From Diphasiastrum complanatum (lineage: Eukaryota; Streptophyta; Lycopodiopsida; Lycopodiales; Lycopodiaceae): DNA of 64,000 nucleotides. Under the pieces are notes generated by a model. That model was not told where the DNA came from. It ran no database searches and worked only from the letters and a program-made list of their open reading frames with translations. Made by a program: the position numbers and the translations under genes. The number at the start of each line of letters is the position of its first letter. The first letter of the stretch is position 1. The DNA is taken from contig CM055097.1 in assembly GCA_029204225.1 (NCBI GenBank), positions 3,504,620 to 3,568,619 on the forward strand. The letters run 5' to 3'. This document shows positions 33,476-45,953 of this stretch, one piece after another.

Positions 33476-35110
33476 AAAAGCAGTGTGTCGTCCATGTACA
33501 AAGTGATAATAATAAAGGAATGTTGCATAGTCTGAAGTAGACATTAGAATTTGAAGTGCTTGGTTTATAGCCATGATCGATAAGAAAGGTGTTGATCCTT
33601 TGAAACCATGCGCTAGCAGATTGCTTCAAGCCATAAAGTGCTCTTTGGAGTTTACATACATGATTCTATTTGCCTTCGATAGTATAACCTTTGGGTTGCA
33701 TCATGTAAATATTTTCTTCAATGACTCCATTGAAATATGGTGTCTGTACATCCATAGGATGTATCTCTAGATCGGTAGTAGCCACAACAAACAACCATAA
33801 AAGTCTAATTGAAGAATGTTTAACTACTGGACTAAAAGTCTCAGTGTAGTCGACATTATGTATCTACAAAAATCCTCTCGCGACAAGTCGAGCTTTTCTT
33901 CGATTGATACTTCCATATCCACATTGTATTTGGTTTTGAAAATCCATTTGCAATCAACTACATTTCTGTTGGCAGGCAATTCAACAATAGTCCAAGTCTA
34001 GTTCTTGACGAGAGTGAATACTCTCTATCCATAGCTTCTTTCCAAAGATCAGAATCGGGATGATTGAGTGCCTCTTCAACAATAGTCAGCTCTTGAACAA
34101 GATAGACTACAGATTCGTCGATATACCTTATAGGTGGTCTGCGATCTCTTGTCGATATTATGGGAGATGAGCGAAGTTGATTATTTTCATTATGTTGTAT
34201 TTATTGAGCTGCAACATCATCTTTTTCGGATTCACAGTTAATAAGTTGTTCGTCTGAAATAGACGATCTAGGAGCTCCAATAGGATTAGTCAACTTGGAA
34301 ACAATAATGCTCGATAGTTTGACTATATGAGCTTTGCCCTTGCCTTTGAGGTCAACTTAACTGATCTTCAATGAAGACGATATCTCGATTGGTGAATATC
34401 TTCGATTCGATAGGATCATACAACTTATAAGATTTATATGAAGTAGTGTTGCTGATGAAAATAGATTTGATATTGTGGAAGTCAAGTTTCTTCGGACTGA
34501 TATCTTGTAGTGTTTGTGCATAAGCGATACATCCAAAAACGAATTGATTTGATAATGATGGTTTAGAGCCTCTCCAAACTTCATATGGTATTTTGTCTGA
34601 GAGACCTTTAGTCGGACATATATTATGGATGTAAGTTGCAGTGGAGACAACTTCAACCCAGAAGATGTTCAAAAGTGTCATTCGGAAGTGTTGCATGAGC
34701 AAACATACACTTGCCGATTCGACTAAGGTTCTATTCTTTCTCTCAGCAAGTCCATTCGATTGAGGCAAATAGGAGGTAATAAACTGTTGCGCAATGCCAT
34801 TATTAAGGCAGTATTCCTTGAATTCAGTAGAGATGTAGCTTTATTTTTCAGACCAGTTTTTATTTTTGCACGCTCCTTAAATTGTCGAAAGATTTTGAAA
34901 GCCTTCAATTTTTGCTTAATAAAATAAACAGCTATTCTTCTAGAATATTCGTCAATGAAGATATTGAAATACTTTGCATCAAGCAATGGGGTTTGCATTG
35001 GACCACATATATCTGAAAGAAAAATGTCTAGAGTATCTTTTGTTGCATGTCTATAACTTGTTCTAAAATATGGGGGTACTCTAGTACTTGGTGGAATAGG
35101 TATGTGCATA
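33475..35110 (-). pseudogene. Copia-3 integrase and partial RT
   Basis: On the minus strand the integrase core reads LSDICGPMQTPLLDAKYF (~35020), the region of the second Asp is frameshifted, and the Glu motif is SNGLAERKNRT (~34755). Then come IPYEVWRGSKPSL, a KSIFISNTTSYKSYKLYD segment and an acidic linker. RT begins near 34070 and is badly broken; AWFQRINTFLIDHGYKP is readable at 33610-33560. It stops at 33475 before the YVDD motif. The frame 35395-35081 upstream does not show the expected integrase zinc finger. Confidence 0.8.
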
Positions 35111-35409
35111 TTTGGTATGGGAAATCCAGATGGATTTTTTTTTAAGATCTCTGGAATATAGGATAGTGCGTTTATAGATCTTCTTAAAGGAATGGAATTC
35201 CTTGTACCCTTTTGGATATAGATATTGGATATCTATTGGTATATAATTCAATTGTTTTGAATTCTTAATGGTTCCTTTTATGTTAGGGATTTTGGTATAT
35301 GTACAGTTTTCTCCTGTAATACAATTAGCTTTTGTTGTGCCATCTTCGAGAGCTTGTGAGGAGTGGCTATGGTGATTGATTGATGTGATCTGCATACTGC
35401 ACTAGATCC

Positions 35410-35530
35410 TATCAAAATTTTAACTCAAGGCCCGTCCACCACTAGTAGTGAATTGTGACACCTTATTGGACACATGAGCAACCTAATTGGGCCACCTCAT
35501 CCACTTCTCCTGTGAGTCATTTTTAGATCC
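35410..35530 (-). mobile_element. LTR start fragment, inverted copy of about 53140-53190
   Basis: The minus strand reads ATGTGTCCAATAAGGTG, then AATTCACTACTAGTGGTGGA, then GGGCCTTG. The plus strand near 53145 has ATGTGTCCAGTGAGGTG and the same CACTACTAGTGGTGGATGGG block. This links it to the Gypsy-2 LTR family. Confidence 0.6.
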
Positions 35531-37800
35531 ATACCAATTTACCATCTTGAGTTTTAAGCCTCCAGCCATTAATTATGACTTTAATTCCATGAGGGCCCCA
35601 ACCCCCATAATCATAATCAATTTATGGGTTGAGGTAGGCCTACTGTGACCTCCTTATGGGATAATAGAGCATGACACTTCATGTTCTCTAATTGTACATG
35701 TGATATAGTGTGATTTTACCTCTTCAGTTCAATGTTATTTCTACATTAGCAAGTCTAAATGGTTAACATGCTTTCACAAAGGGAGATGATACTACATGAC
35801 TACAACTTTTGAATAAACTATCTTAACCATTGCAGTGAGAAGGTGTTCATTAAAGCAAACAATATACTTTTATAATTGTATCATCTTGGCTACAACATCA
35901 TTGTTTTCTTTCCACATGGGAATTGTATCAATTCACATATATTACCAAAAGAAATTCCAAGTGATATAGGTAAATAGTAGAAGTTTAAAAGGTACAAATG
36001 TGTGTGGATTTTCCATTCACTAGTTGTTTAGTAAAGAGAGCATATTGACATGGTTATAATAGAATAAATATTTTTGGAATTGATATTCTAGTGAATAGCA
36101 AGCACGTTTAGAATTGACATATCAAAATGAAGCATTCTCATATGATGCAAGTGAGACCAAAGACTATCTCTTGAACTAAATGTACATCGTATTTTTTTAT
36201 CCTTACTAAATTGAATAGGTGTCCATTTTATTTGCAATAATATGTGGTCATTTCATTTTTGTCATTGTTCCTATTTTCTTTTTCTATCTATCCCATTAAA
36301 GCATGTCATAAAGCTATTAAGTCTCTCTCATATATTGTAATTGAATAATTTCCACTAGCAAAGATCAACTACTTTTTGATTTAAAGTTATTGTCAACATG
36401 TGCTTCTAGAGGCACATGTAGCATATTTCAACCTTGGAAAATTGTGTCACATTCGTGAGAATAATATTGCTTATACAACATAAATTTAATCATGAAAAAC
36501 TAGTTATGTTTCTATCAACTTAATTCTGTTTGTACATCTAATATATGAAATTCCTTTGGAATGAGGGTTAAAATTTGCTACAAAATGTAATGTAGATGTG
36601 CATTTATTGTGTATAGAAATTGCCTTGTAGCATAATCTCCAACAACCTTTGCCATTTATTATTTTGGTTTAAAAAAAGTGTTCTATGCTACAAAAGATAG
36701 ATATGAGTCTCAAATGTTCACCAATCCTCATGGTAGAAGTCTGGACTCTTTTTTTTTGCTTCAAAACTAAATTTGACTATCATATTATGGACTATAAGTA
36801 AAAAGGAGGTAGAATAATAAGGAATCATTGTAGCAATAGAAGAGATGAAAGTTTGAACTTTCAAGTCATAGGCTTAAAGAGTAAAAATCCTTCTTTCCTC
36901 GGACCTCATTTCTGATTCGAAGACTCATTACTCTTTGAATATGTGCTTTGAAAATATAGATTATTTGATATGGCTTGGCATTTGCAAATACATATGAGAG
37001 ATGTACCATGAGGACTCATGTAAGCTTTTGACTAATCCAAGATGGATTGACAGTTTATAATAAACTAAACACGATTTAGAATGTGTAGGTACATATGAGA
37101 GATGTACCTTGAGGACACATTGCAAGCTTGACCAACACAATATAAATTAAAGATATTTAGGAATTAACTGTGAATTGGGATGTTTGTGTACTCCAAGAGT
37201 GTTCGAGATTAGAAACCATGGCCAAGAATGAGAATGTGAGATTGGGTACTTAGAGAAGAAAGGCATGACTAACCGCAAGAAAGGTCCTATTGATTACAAG
37301 ACTTTGAGGTGGTCTTAATAAAAAGTTGATCATCCCTAGATGTTTCACTTGGGAATGGTAGTCTTGAAAGCCTTGCCATGAAGAGGGGTAGGATAGCATC
37401 AATAAGCTTTGTCAAAAGAGATAGGTGAATCCTAAGTCACTCAATGACAAGGGAGATGGGCATTTTTATGTACCATAAAAGCCCTAAGTTTGATGACTTG
37501 GTAAGTGGTCAAATGTCGGTGTGGAGGAGTTGTCAAAATTTTCAGATTAGTGTTGCATACTAGTATCTCAAGTTACCTTGAAACACAAATCTAAGCATTG
37601 ATTATGCTTGAGGTGGGATCCACCCACACAATGTAGATAGAGATGGGAAAGCGCTTAACCATTCATTCAATCTACTCTTGTATATGGGAAACGCTCTTAA
37701 CCATTCATGTGCTTGAGAGTTGGTGGATGGTACAAGCACATGCGCAGCAAAAATGCATCTCTAACCTATGAATGGTGCTAGTGAAAGCTGAGAGCAATGG
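35530..37800. other. AT-rich stretch, nothing recognised
   Basis: No frame over 80 codons and no protein motif on either strand. ACATATGAGAGATGTACC(A/T)TGAGGAC occurs at about 36990 and 37088, a spaced direct repeat of roughly 100 bp. It may be LTR or internal non-coding element DNA. Confidence 0.4.
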
Positions 37801-37811
37801 TTGGTGGTATG

Positions 37812-38062
37812 TGTAAAGACCACTAAGAAAAAAAACCCTAAGATGAGGATAGGAGAACACAACAAGAGAGACTATGGAGCCAAGTTGCCCAACCAAACTT
37901 AGATTAAACCTGGATCTAGCCCCAAGCCATACCATGTGAAAGCAAGAGAAGAAGAGAGAAACTGGTTAGCTAAGGCCAAGTTGTCGACGAGAGAATCCCC
38001 ACCTTACGATATAGCGAGTAGATTCATGTGCATGAAGACATGCAATCCCCATGCAAGTCAAC
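37812..38062 (-). mobile_element. LTR 3' portion of the long minus-strand element family
   Basis: It matches 27858-28115 in the same orientation. The minus-strand end reads GTCTTTACA at 37812, which supports the LTR end of the 27.86-kb copy having mutated from TACA to TATA. No primer site follows, so it is a solo or truncated LTR. Similarity ends near 38062. Confidence 0.65.
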
Positions 38063-38313
38063 TAATTAACTGTACACTAATTACAAGATCACATTTGAAG
38101 CTTACATAAAATGTATATCAGATTAACTCTGATTTCTAACTCCTTGTGTTGAATTATTCTCCTTCTTACCAATCGTCTAATTGGTTTTAATCTTGATCCA
38201 TTGTTTATCCAGTTCTGTGGATTATTGGAAGGGTTTGCAGATCCCAAGGCAACCCTAACCCTAGTTAATAAGTGAGAGGGATTTGGCACCCTGCGTGTGT
38301 AAGTCCAACCCGA

Positions 38314-38950
38314 TGATCACATACTCATTTGATTGATTAGTTAAAAGGCAATAAAAAGACTTTAGCCCTTTTTGCGGGGCTTTTAATGTCACAGGGCCTA
38401 AATGTCAAGTTAGTGAATAAATTTGGGTTTCCCTCCAATTTTGATGGTTCTCACACTTTTTTGAAATTTGAATAAAAAGAGAGACAAGACTGGACCAATA
38501 GGATTCAGAGGTCAGGGTCCTCCTCTGTACTATAAGAAGGGACCGACTCGAGTTGCTCCTCATGTCCATTTCCTCATTTCAATAAAGCATATTGGTTCTC
38601 TTCAGAAATGGATTGATGAATGTCCTTGATCTCTATCACTTTTCTTCCATCTCTCATGCTTATTTGGATTTTGCTAATTGTTGGATCTGAGTGTTATTGG
38701 GATTGTATGTTACTATACTTTTTATGAGAGAGAAAGGGAGAGAGAGAAAGAGTAAGCTATCTTTGTTGTGGATGTGTAGTGTTAAGGGATTGTTAGTGTT
38801 AAGGGATGTGTAGTGTTAATGAGTAGGGTTAATGGATGTAGAGTTAGCTCTCATGAAAACGAACCTACGCGTGACAACTAACTTCGTCTCTATGATGCTA
38901 GATTCACTAGATCTTGGATTTAGGTTAGGCAAGGAAAGAAACCCACTACA
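38314..38950 (+). mobile_element. Gypsy-1 5' LTR (637 bp)
   Basis: It matches 45954-46594 at about 90% by eye, from TGATCA to CCCACTACA. Differences include an extra GGGATTGTTAGTGTTAA copy here, and an extra TTTAGATCTTCCATTC-containing segment of ~45 bp in the 3' copy. A GAGAGAGAAAGAG tract is shared. It is followed by TTAGCACCGTTGTTGGGGAG, a Tat/Athila-like primer site. Confidence 0.85.
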
Positions 38951-40195
38951 ATTTTAGCACCGTTGTTGGGGAGCTACGCCAATTTTTCAGTTTGCAGCAT
39001 GATTGTTGGATAGTTAGCTTGCATTAGGCATCTTGTCGTGGCATGAATAGTGTTAGATCTGCATTTTAGGGTTAGTTTGGGATTGATTTTGCTTGATTTG
39101 AGTGGATTGGCTTGTTTGAAATCTAATATGATTGTAAAAACAGGGAAAACTATTCAGATCACCAATCTTAAGATCCATTTGGATCTAAGATATCAGAGAA
39201 AATAACAAAAATCAGTCAAATCAGTCAGATTTGGTCAAAAAAGAGGCAAAAAGCGTCATCAGAGCTGATAACTTTTTACTCTCTTTTAGGAAACCTTCGC
39301 TGAGTTGCAGACACCTTTGGTTTTGTTTACAAAACCTCCAATTTGAAGGGCAAAGATTAATTCCCAGCAGATTTCCAAAAACATCAGAAAAATCATCAAA
39401 AAAACACCGAGAAAACGTCAAAACTCTAAAAATACAGAAAAAAGAACCTTCGTCCGATTCACTGTGCTTAGGTGTGATTCAAATTTATCTATTGCCAGGT
39501 TGGCGAAGAATAAGACCAAAAATAGAAAGATTTTTAGAGGATCAGTTGTCGTATTGCCATATTTTTGTAAAAAAAAAGTCATTTTTTTGCAAAAATACTA
39601 GTATTACTCTTGATACTTCACCAGAACTTTCGCCGGGATTCCAAAACATGCTATTTATAGTAAAATACTATTTTTGAGTTCGACAAAAATTCTTCTTGAT
39701 AAGATCACAGAAATTCTTGAATTTTACCCTCACCAGACTACAGAAACTATAATTTCTTGTGTCACAAACCTTCGTCCAATTTTCCATAGTTGTATCTGTG
39801 TCAGATCCTTCACCTGAGAGGTTGGCAAAGGTTATTTCCCTAGAAATTGCCAGAAAAGTATTCAGAGAGTTTTTTTTTTCCAAAATAGCACTGTTGAACC
39901 TTTGTCGAGACAACCTTCGCCTAGTGAACCTTCACCAGTTCTATTTTTAGTATCTGATGTTCCAGATCAAGTCTCTGTCAAAATTTGGATCAAATCTGAT
40001 ATATTTTGATTTAGATTTTGAGAGATTTATCATTTTTGAGAAGTACCAATTGATCGAATTTCGAAAAGTTTTTCATCATATAGGATCAGATTCTTGAAAA
40101 GTGGAATAGATCTAGTAGATCTAATCTGAGATAGTTTTTTGAAAAAAAAAAATCTAGATCCAATCTCATTATCTGTTTGATCTAAATTTGTAAAG
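38951..40195 (+). other. Gypsy-1 leader with repeated CTTCGCC-type motif
   Basis: CTTCGCC, CTTCGTC, CTTCACC or a one-base variant occurs roughly ten times between 39293 and 39942, each time followed by a short A-rich spacer. The 148-codon frame at 39231-39677 crosses it but has no domain. The left part parallels the leader of the fragment at 13.9-14.3 kb. Confidence 0.5.
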
Positions 40196-42650
40196 ATGCC
40201 CTGGAGCTGCTCCTGGAGGTGCTCCACAAGAAGTCAATCCAATTATTGTTAGAAGAGCACCCCGATTGGATCTACCCAACTATAATGGATTAACAGATCC
40301 AGTTAGATTTCTTCAGATCTGTGTTGAATCTTGTGAAGTCTATGGTGAGATTTATCCTCAAGATAAACTTCAACTAATTCCTATGGCCTTAACAGGCACA
40401 GCACAAGATTGGTACTATAATCAAGATAAAACTGAGCGTACAAATTGAGAGGTTGTTAAGCGAGCCCTTATCACATGGTTCAAACCACGAAAATTTATGG
40501 AAGACCCTTTCCTACTTTTAAGTAAAATTAAAATGGAAAGCGGGAAATGGTTTGAGATTACATTGAACGGGTGAAACGTCTTAGATCTGAATGCGAACCT
40601 GAGTTGATTAACGAAAATACCATGATTATGTGCTTTGTCAAGTCTACCTAAACGGATCAGACCTGAGTTGAAACGCCATAATGAGTATGCACTCTTGCAA
40701 AATGCTATGGACGATGCAATTCGGGAGGAGGATGAAGATTCAGATGAGGAGCCAAATATCAGTATGTTGCCTTATACAACAGGGCAGACTACTACGACAT
40801 CCACCACCATTGCATCAATGAATGCCAATGCTACTACAGAAATGATGCTCAATGAGTTTGAGAAACTTGGAAGAACCAGCAGAAACTTGCAGTTGCAATT
40901 TGATGAGAAGATCAAAGCATTGGAAAATTTCCACCGAGAAGCAAACAAGGAACCTGAAAAGCTTGCAAAGACTTTTCCTACCAGGGAAAATGTCTGGTAT
41001 TCTATTTGTACAAGGAATCACACAATGAACGAGTGTCCTCAATTGAAAAAATGAATGGAAATCAATGTTTGCCATATGTGTAATTCACTTGATCATGAGA
41101 CTACTTTTTGCAACTTCAACCCTCGGATTATTCAACAACGGTATGCCCAGATAGGATATCGAGAACCACAATATGGAGGTAATCCAGCAATAAGACCGCA
41201 ACAATCTGCTCTTGGATACCCAGAACATTTAGCTTTACTTGCCCCACCAAAGCACTCCGCTCCTCCAGCCAATTTGATGGAACCGGAACCTTACGGAAAT
41301 GCTGAGCAATGGAACTATGGAAATGATCAAGCAAGTGGATCTTCAGGTGGATCTTTAGAACAATATGCCATTTATGCTGCCGCTCAACAACAAGCCTCCA
41401 AAAATTGGACCAGAGCATCACTTGGATGCTTTGTATGTGGAAAAAATCACAGAGTTGCAGAATGCCCAAATAAAGAAAAATTTGTACTATTCTATTGTGA
41501 CTGTGGTTACGGGCATTGCTATAAAGACTGTCCAACAAGATCGAAGCCACCACCAGCTACAGCACTTGTAAATTTGATAGCAATCAAGCAAAGACCAGTA
41601 GTTCAGAATAAACCAAGTGCACCCTTGATGGTGGTCACCAAAGCACAGAAGCAGAAAGAACCAGTAATGGATCCAGTACCTGCTGATTCTGTACCATTGA
41701 ATGATATACCAACAACATCGGGAGTCTATCCAAATCGTAATACAGAAAAACGAAGATATCAGGATATGAGACAATGGATCAAACATCTGCAAGAAGAAGA
41801 GGAGCTTGAAGCTGCTAAAGCAATAGCTGAAGTTCAGTCTTCACCATTGCAGCCGCTAAGAAATTTACGTACGGATATGAATGATCAGTTACATCATCTT
41901 GAAGAACCCTTCAAGATGACTGAACCAAAAGCACCGCATCCAGAACTACTGATGAACATTTTGTCTAGCAAGATCAGTATTTCATTGCGAGAGTTCCTGA
42001 AGTTGGTGCCAAAAGCAAAAGAAGTCTTAGCGCAAAAGTTAGCTCAAGAAGAATCAGGTGTCCATCAGGAGCCGCTTTTTTGTGCTGAATTTGAAGAATC
42101 TAACGAAGTACTCCATGTTGGAGCCGCTTGGGAAAGTGAACAAAAGAATATCACTTTGCCGATACAGCATAGACAATTTCCTAAAGAAGCAACCGTGATA
42201 GATGGCGGTTCAGGAGTTAACCTGATTTCTACAAAGCTATGTGCAAAATGGGGCCTTACAAAGATTAAGCTTGCTACTTTTGCTATTAAGCTAGTTGATC
42301 AAACGACAGTTCGTCCACGAGGAATGGTGGAAGATATACCTATCATAATTGCGGGAGTATAGTTCGTCTTTACTTTTGTAGTGATGGACTTATCAGAAGC
42401 GCCAAATGTCTATCGAATTCTATTAGGACGTCCATGGGTATGAGTTGCGCAAGTAATTCATAAGTGGGGTACCAAAAAAATCACTTTTGAAAATCGTGAA
42501 CGTGCAGTTAAAATTGATCCTACAACTTGGACTATCAAACCAATGGTTCAAAAAGAGGATGACAATCTGTTAACAACATATCATACTTGTGATCGACCAG
42601 AGAAAAATTTGGGAGTTCATTACGATTCTCAAACGGATATCGTCGAATGA
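40196..42650 (+). pseudogene. Gypsy-1 gag and protease
   Basis: The gag core starts RLDLPNYNGLTDPVRFLQ (~40260) and continues through LIPMALTGTAQDWYY and an AIREEDEDSDEE segment (~40720). A run of zinc-knuckle-like motifs follows: YSICTRNHTMNEC (first Cys lost; ~41000), CHMCNSLDHETTFC (~41070), CFVCGKNHRVAEC (~41430) and CDCGYGHCYKDC (~41500). The last open frame, 41055-42362, ends in a retropepsin with DGGSGVNLI (~42200) as active site and GRPWV (~42430) after an in-frame stop. Other stops and shifts lie at 40446 and 40550-40630. This is the longest frame in the window (435 codons). Confidence 0.85.
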
Positions 42651-44272
42651 AATGAAGCTCTTGCAACAATTGACTGTACAGCAAGATATATGTGTCAACA
42701 AGATAATCAATCAGATTTGAGTGAGATTTTCTTATTAGATCGAACTTTGGATACACCAATCATGTTTTCACTGAATGTGCTGAATGTAGCCTGGATATCA
42801 ATGGAACCTATACCAGATCCGATTGAGGATGAACTCATTCCTGTGAGTCATGCCTTGACTTATGATGGCAATGCAGAACTTATGGATGAGCAGATTCTAA
42901 ATCATATGGATCCGACCAGATTTGGAGTGCGTAATGTTCCTGATGAACTCACAGTAAAATAGCCCAAAGCAGTTATATTAAAGGAAGACAGGATCACAGG
43001 ATTGATGACAAAGAAACAAGCTAAGCAACATTATAATACGGTCCTAAAATGAAAAAATCCCCCTCGAAAGATTGATTCAGAGAAAGTGCCACCTTATTGG
43101 ATAAAGGCAAAGGAAAAGTCGAGGATGATTCTTCAAGTCAGATTTCTAGTAAAACATCATGGTCTAGGAAGTCTTCACCTATGAAGAAAGATTTATCATC
43201 TCGAAAGTCATCACCTCCATGATTAATTCCTGCTAAGAAGGCTAAGCAGAGATCCAAGACAAGTCCTTTCGAAAAAGAACAAACAGATGTAGTCCAGCAT
43301 GATATGCCTGAACATTTTAAATGTTATACACTGGATGATGTGGTTATCATGTTACCTAAAGCACATCGTGAACCTGAAGAACATATGCCGAAATCTAAAG
43401 AGGTTTACGATGGCCCAACTAGGACGCAGCCAATGAATCTTGCCGAACCAGGAGAACCAGAAAAAATTGTACAAGTTGGATCACAACTTACTCCTGAATA
43501 GTATCAAGCACTCCGCTTGTTACTTATTAAGTATCAAGATTGCTTTGCATGGACTCATCAAGATTTTAAGGGTATTTCGACATCAGTGATTGAACATATC
43601 ATACCTCTAGTACCTGATGCAGTTGCAAAGGTTACAAAGTTTTATCGCTGTAATCCTAATGTGGCGGACCTGATAAAGAAAGAACTTCAGAGATTGCTTG
43701 ACACCGATTTTATTTATGAGATCGAGCATACTGAATGGATTTCACTGATTGTCATTGTTCCTAAGAAAAATGAAAAATTGCGAATCTGTGTGAATCTCAA
43801 AGCGTTGAACAAAGTGATGCAAAAGGATCACTTTCCGTTACCTTTTACTGAAAGCATTTTGGATCGCCTTGCTGGAGCGAAAGCTTATAGTTTCCTGGAT
43901 GGATCTAGTGGTTACAACCAGGTTAAGATTGCACCTGTTGATCGCCATAAAACTGCTTTTGCAACAGAATGGGGCACTATGCTTACAAAGTAATGTCGTT
44001 TGGACTCTGTAATGCACCAAGTTCATTCCAAAGAGTAATGTAATTTGCTTTTAAAAATTATCTGCAGAAATTCCTTGAAATTTACTTGGTTCATAGTACA
44101 GATACAGACCACCTGGATCGATTGGAGAAAGTATTTGAAAGATGTCGCAAATATCAGATTTTTCTAAATCCAGAAAAATGTCAGATATGGGTTTTCCACG
44201 GAGTTGTGCTTGGACATGTGATATCAAGACATGGTATTGTCATAGATTATTCTAAGATCAATCAATAGACTA
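42650..44272 (+). pseudogene. Gypsy-1 linker and reverse transcriptase
   Basis: An acidic linker (42690-42962 and 43304-43501) precedes RT. RT motifs: CFAWTHQDFKGIS (~43540), a PKKNEKLRICVNLKALNK block (~43760-43815), and FLDGSSGYNQVKIAP (~43890-43935) with the first catalytic Asp. FGLCNAPSSFQRVM appears after a frameshift near 43990. The expected YxDD turn is missing: the frame goes from LEIYL straight to VHSTDTDH (~44090), so the catalytic Asp pair is deleted. It ends HVISRHGIVIDYSKINQ, where the LTR insertion begins. Confidence 0.85.
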
Positions 44273-44975
44273 TGATAGCAATGAATCAAAGAATGATTAA
44301 AAGTACAAGATTACAGTGTTTTAGCATTAGCTTCAACACGCGTTAGAGAGAGAAAACTAGAGAGATAACAAGAAAAAACAGTTTAGATCCAACCAAGCAT
44401 GAGATAGCTACAAAACTTTGGTTCTTCATTACTTTGTGAATGAGAATGATATGTACATATATAGGAGAGCCAAAATTCGTGGTACTCCTTGCATTCAATG
44501 CACATCCTACACCTATTCAAGTGCAAACAACTATTAACTTGACACCTAATTGCTAGCATGCATAGGTTGCACCTAACTTCTACCTACTTTCTCCAAATGG
44601 CAATTTCTCAACTAGCCATGTACAAATCTACATGCATGTGTCCATTACAGTGATTGCATGCTTTGCATGTCACTATGGAAACTTAGGACATTATGCATTT
44701 ATTGTGGCTCGAGTTTCTACAAGGTCATAATTGACCAATTCCATGTGAATCTCTATATGCATGTCAAACTAGACATTGTCAACATTATTGCATATCATAC
44801 TAGACCAACTAGACTTTATGCATCACTGGAATTTGATCTACCTAACCCAAACTCGCCCTATTCTACAAGGATATGTGCTCAATTCACATACCTTGGATAT
44901 GTATAAAATATTTACATGGGTAGGATCTCCCAAACATTAACAACAGATGATAGATATGTTTTACAATTTTTAACA
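44273..44975 (-). mobile_element. LTR insertion replacing Gypsy-1 RNase H
   Basis: On the minus strand it starts TGTTAAAAATTGTAAAAC (44975) and ends near TTGCTATCA (44273). A TATATATG box at about 44455 is positioned for minus-strand transcription, and a CTCTAGTTTTCTCTCTCTAA stretch lies downstream. No matching 5-bp duplication is found (GACTA against TTGAG). The gypsy frame resumes beyond RNase H, so the insertion was accompanied or followed by deletion. The terminal similarity to 10154-10835 suggests a related family. Confidence 0.6.
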
Positions 44976-44989
44976 TTGAGTACCTGATG

Positions 44990-45868
44990 CTAGGACAACG
45001 AATGACTCCTTGACAAAAGTACAGAAGAGACAATTGATTCATAAAGCTCAACCTTATCAATTATTTGCAGGACAATTGTATTGTCGTGGATCAGATAATA
45101 TTTTACGAAGGTGTGTTTTACCACATGAAATACCAGATTTAATCATGTTTTCACATGATGCCATGGGTGGAGGACACTTCTCTACAGATATTATTGTTCG
45201 CAAACTTTTACAATCAGGTTGTTGGTGGCCTACGTTTTACAAGGACACAGAAAATTTTATTCAGACATGTGATGTTTGTCAGCGAGCACGACGACCTACT
45301 CGACAAAACTATGAACTCTTGCATCCGGTTTTATCGCAAGCACCGTTTGAAAAATGGGGACTAGATTATGTTGGACCTATTCACCCTGCCGTGCAAGGAT
45401 CTTAGGCCCAATACATTATCGTCGCAACTGATTATATGACCAAGTGGGTTGAAGCCAAAGCTGTCAAAGTTGCTGATGCAAAATCTATGGCCAAGTTTCT
45501 ATATGAAAATATTATAATCATATTTGGATGTCCAATCGAGATTGTCAGTGACCAGGGTACACACTTTGTTAATCAAAATAAAGTGTTTACTGGAAATTTT
45601 TTTTGTTATACACAGATTTAGTACTCCCTACTATCCCAGAGGGAATGGCCAAGTTGAATCTTCCAATAAGATTCTCTACACCATTATGACAAAGACAGTT
45701 GAAGCGAGTCGGTCCGATTGGGAACATAAACTGTATGCAGCATTATGGGCATTCAAAACCGCTTACAAAAATAATACAAATCAAACACATTTTCAACTGG
45801 TTTATGGTCAAGATGATGTCATGTCAATTGAATTTTTGATCCCATCCTTATGCATAGCAGCAACGTAA
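44990..45868 (+). pseudogene. Gypsy-1 integrase
   Basis: The H2C2 zinc-binding part reads HDAMGGGHFSTDIIVRKLL and CWWPTFYKDTENF, then CDVCQRA (45150-45300). The core has the first Asp in LDYVGPI (~45365) and the second in VSDQGTHF (~45545). YYPRGNGQVESSNK (~45625-45665) carries the Glu after a frameshift. A TAG at 45403 also breaks it. The C-terminal domain is lost; the sequence runs into the 3' LTR after about 45940. Confidence 0.85.
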
Positions 45869-45953
45869 TGATTAAATTATGATAAGTCTTTACAACTCCA
45901 TCATGAAGTGTTGCACAAACTATGTAAAATCCGATTGATGGCAATTCATGCGA

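Noticed and set aside
35081..35395. 104-codon minus frame as the Copia-3 integrase zinc finger
   Set aside because: The expected His-His-Cys-Cys pattern is not present; it may be unrelated sequence joined to the integrase core.
39231..39677. 148-codon frame in the Gypsy-1 leader
   Set aside because: It lies between primer site and gag, has no domain, and follows the repeated CTTCGCC words.
41128..41792. Minus-strand frames of 141 and 101 codons opposite gypsy gag
   Set aside because: Antisense shadows of the gag frame with no motif.
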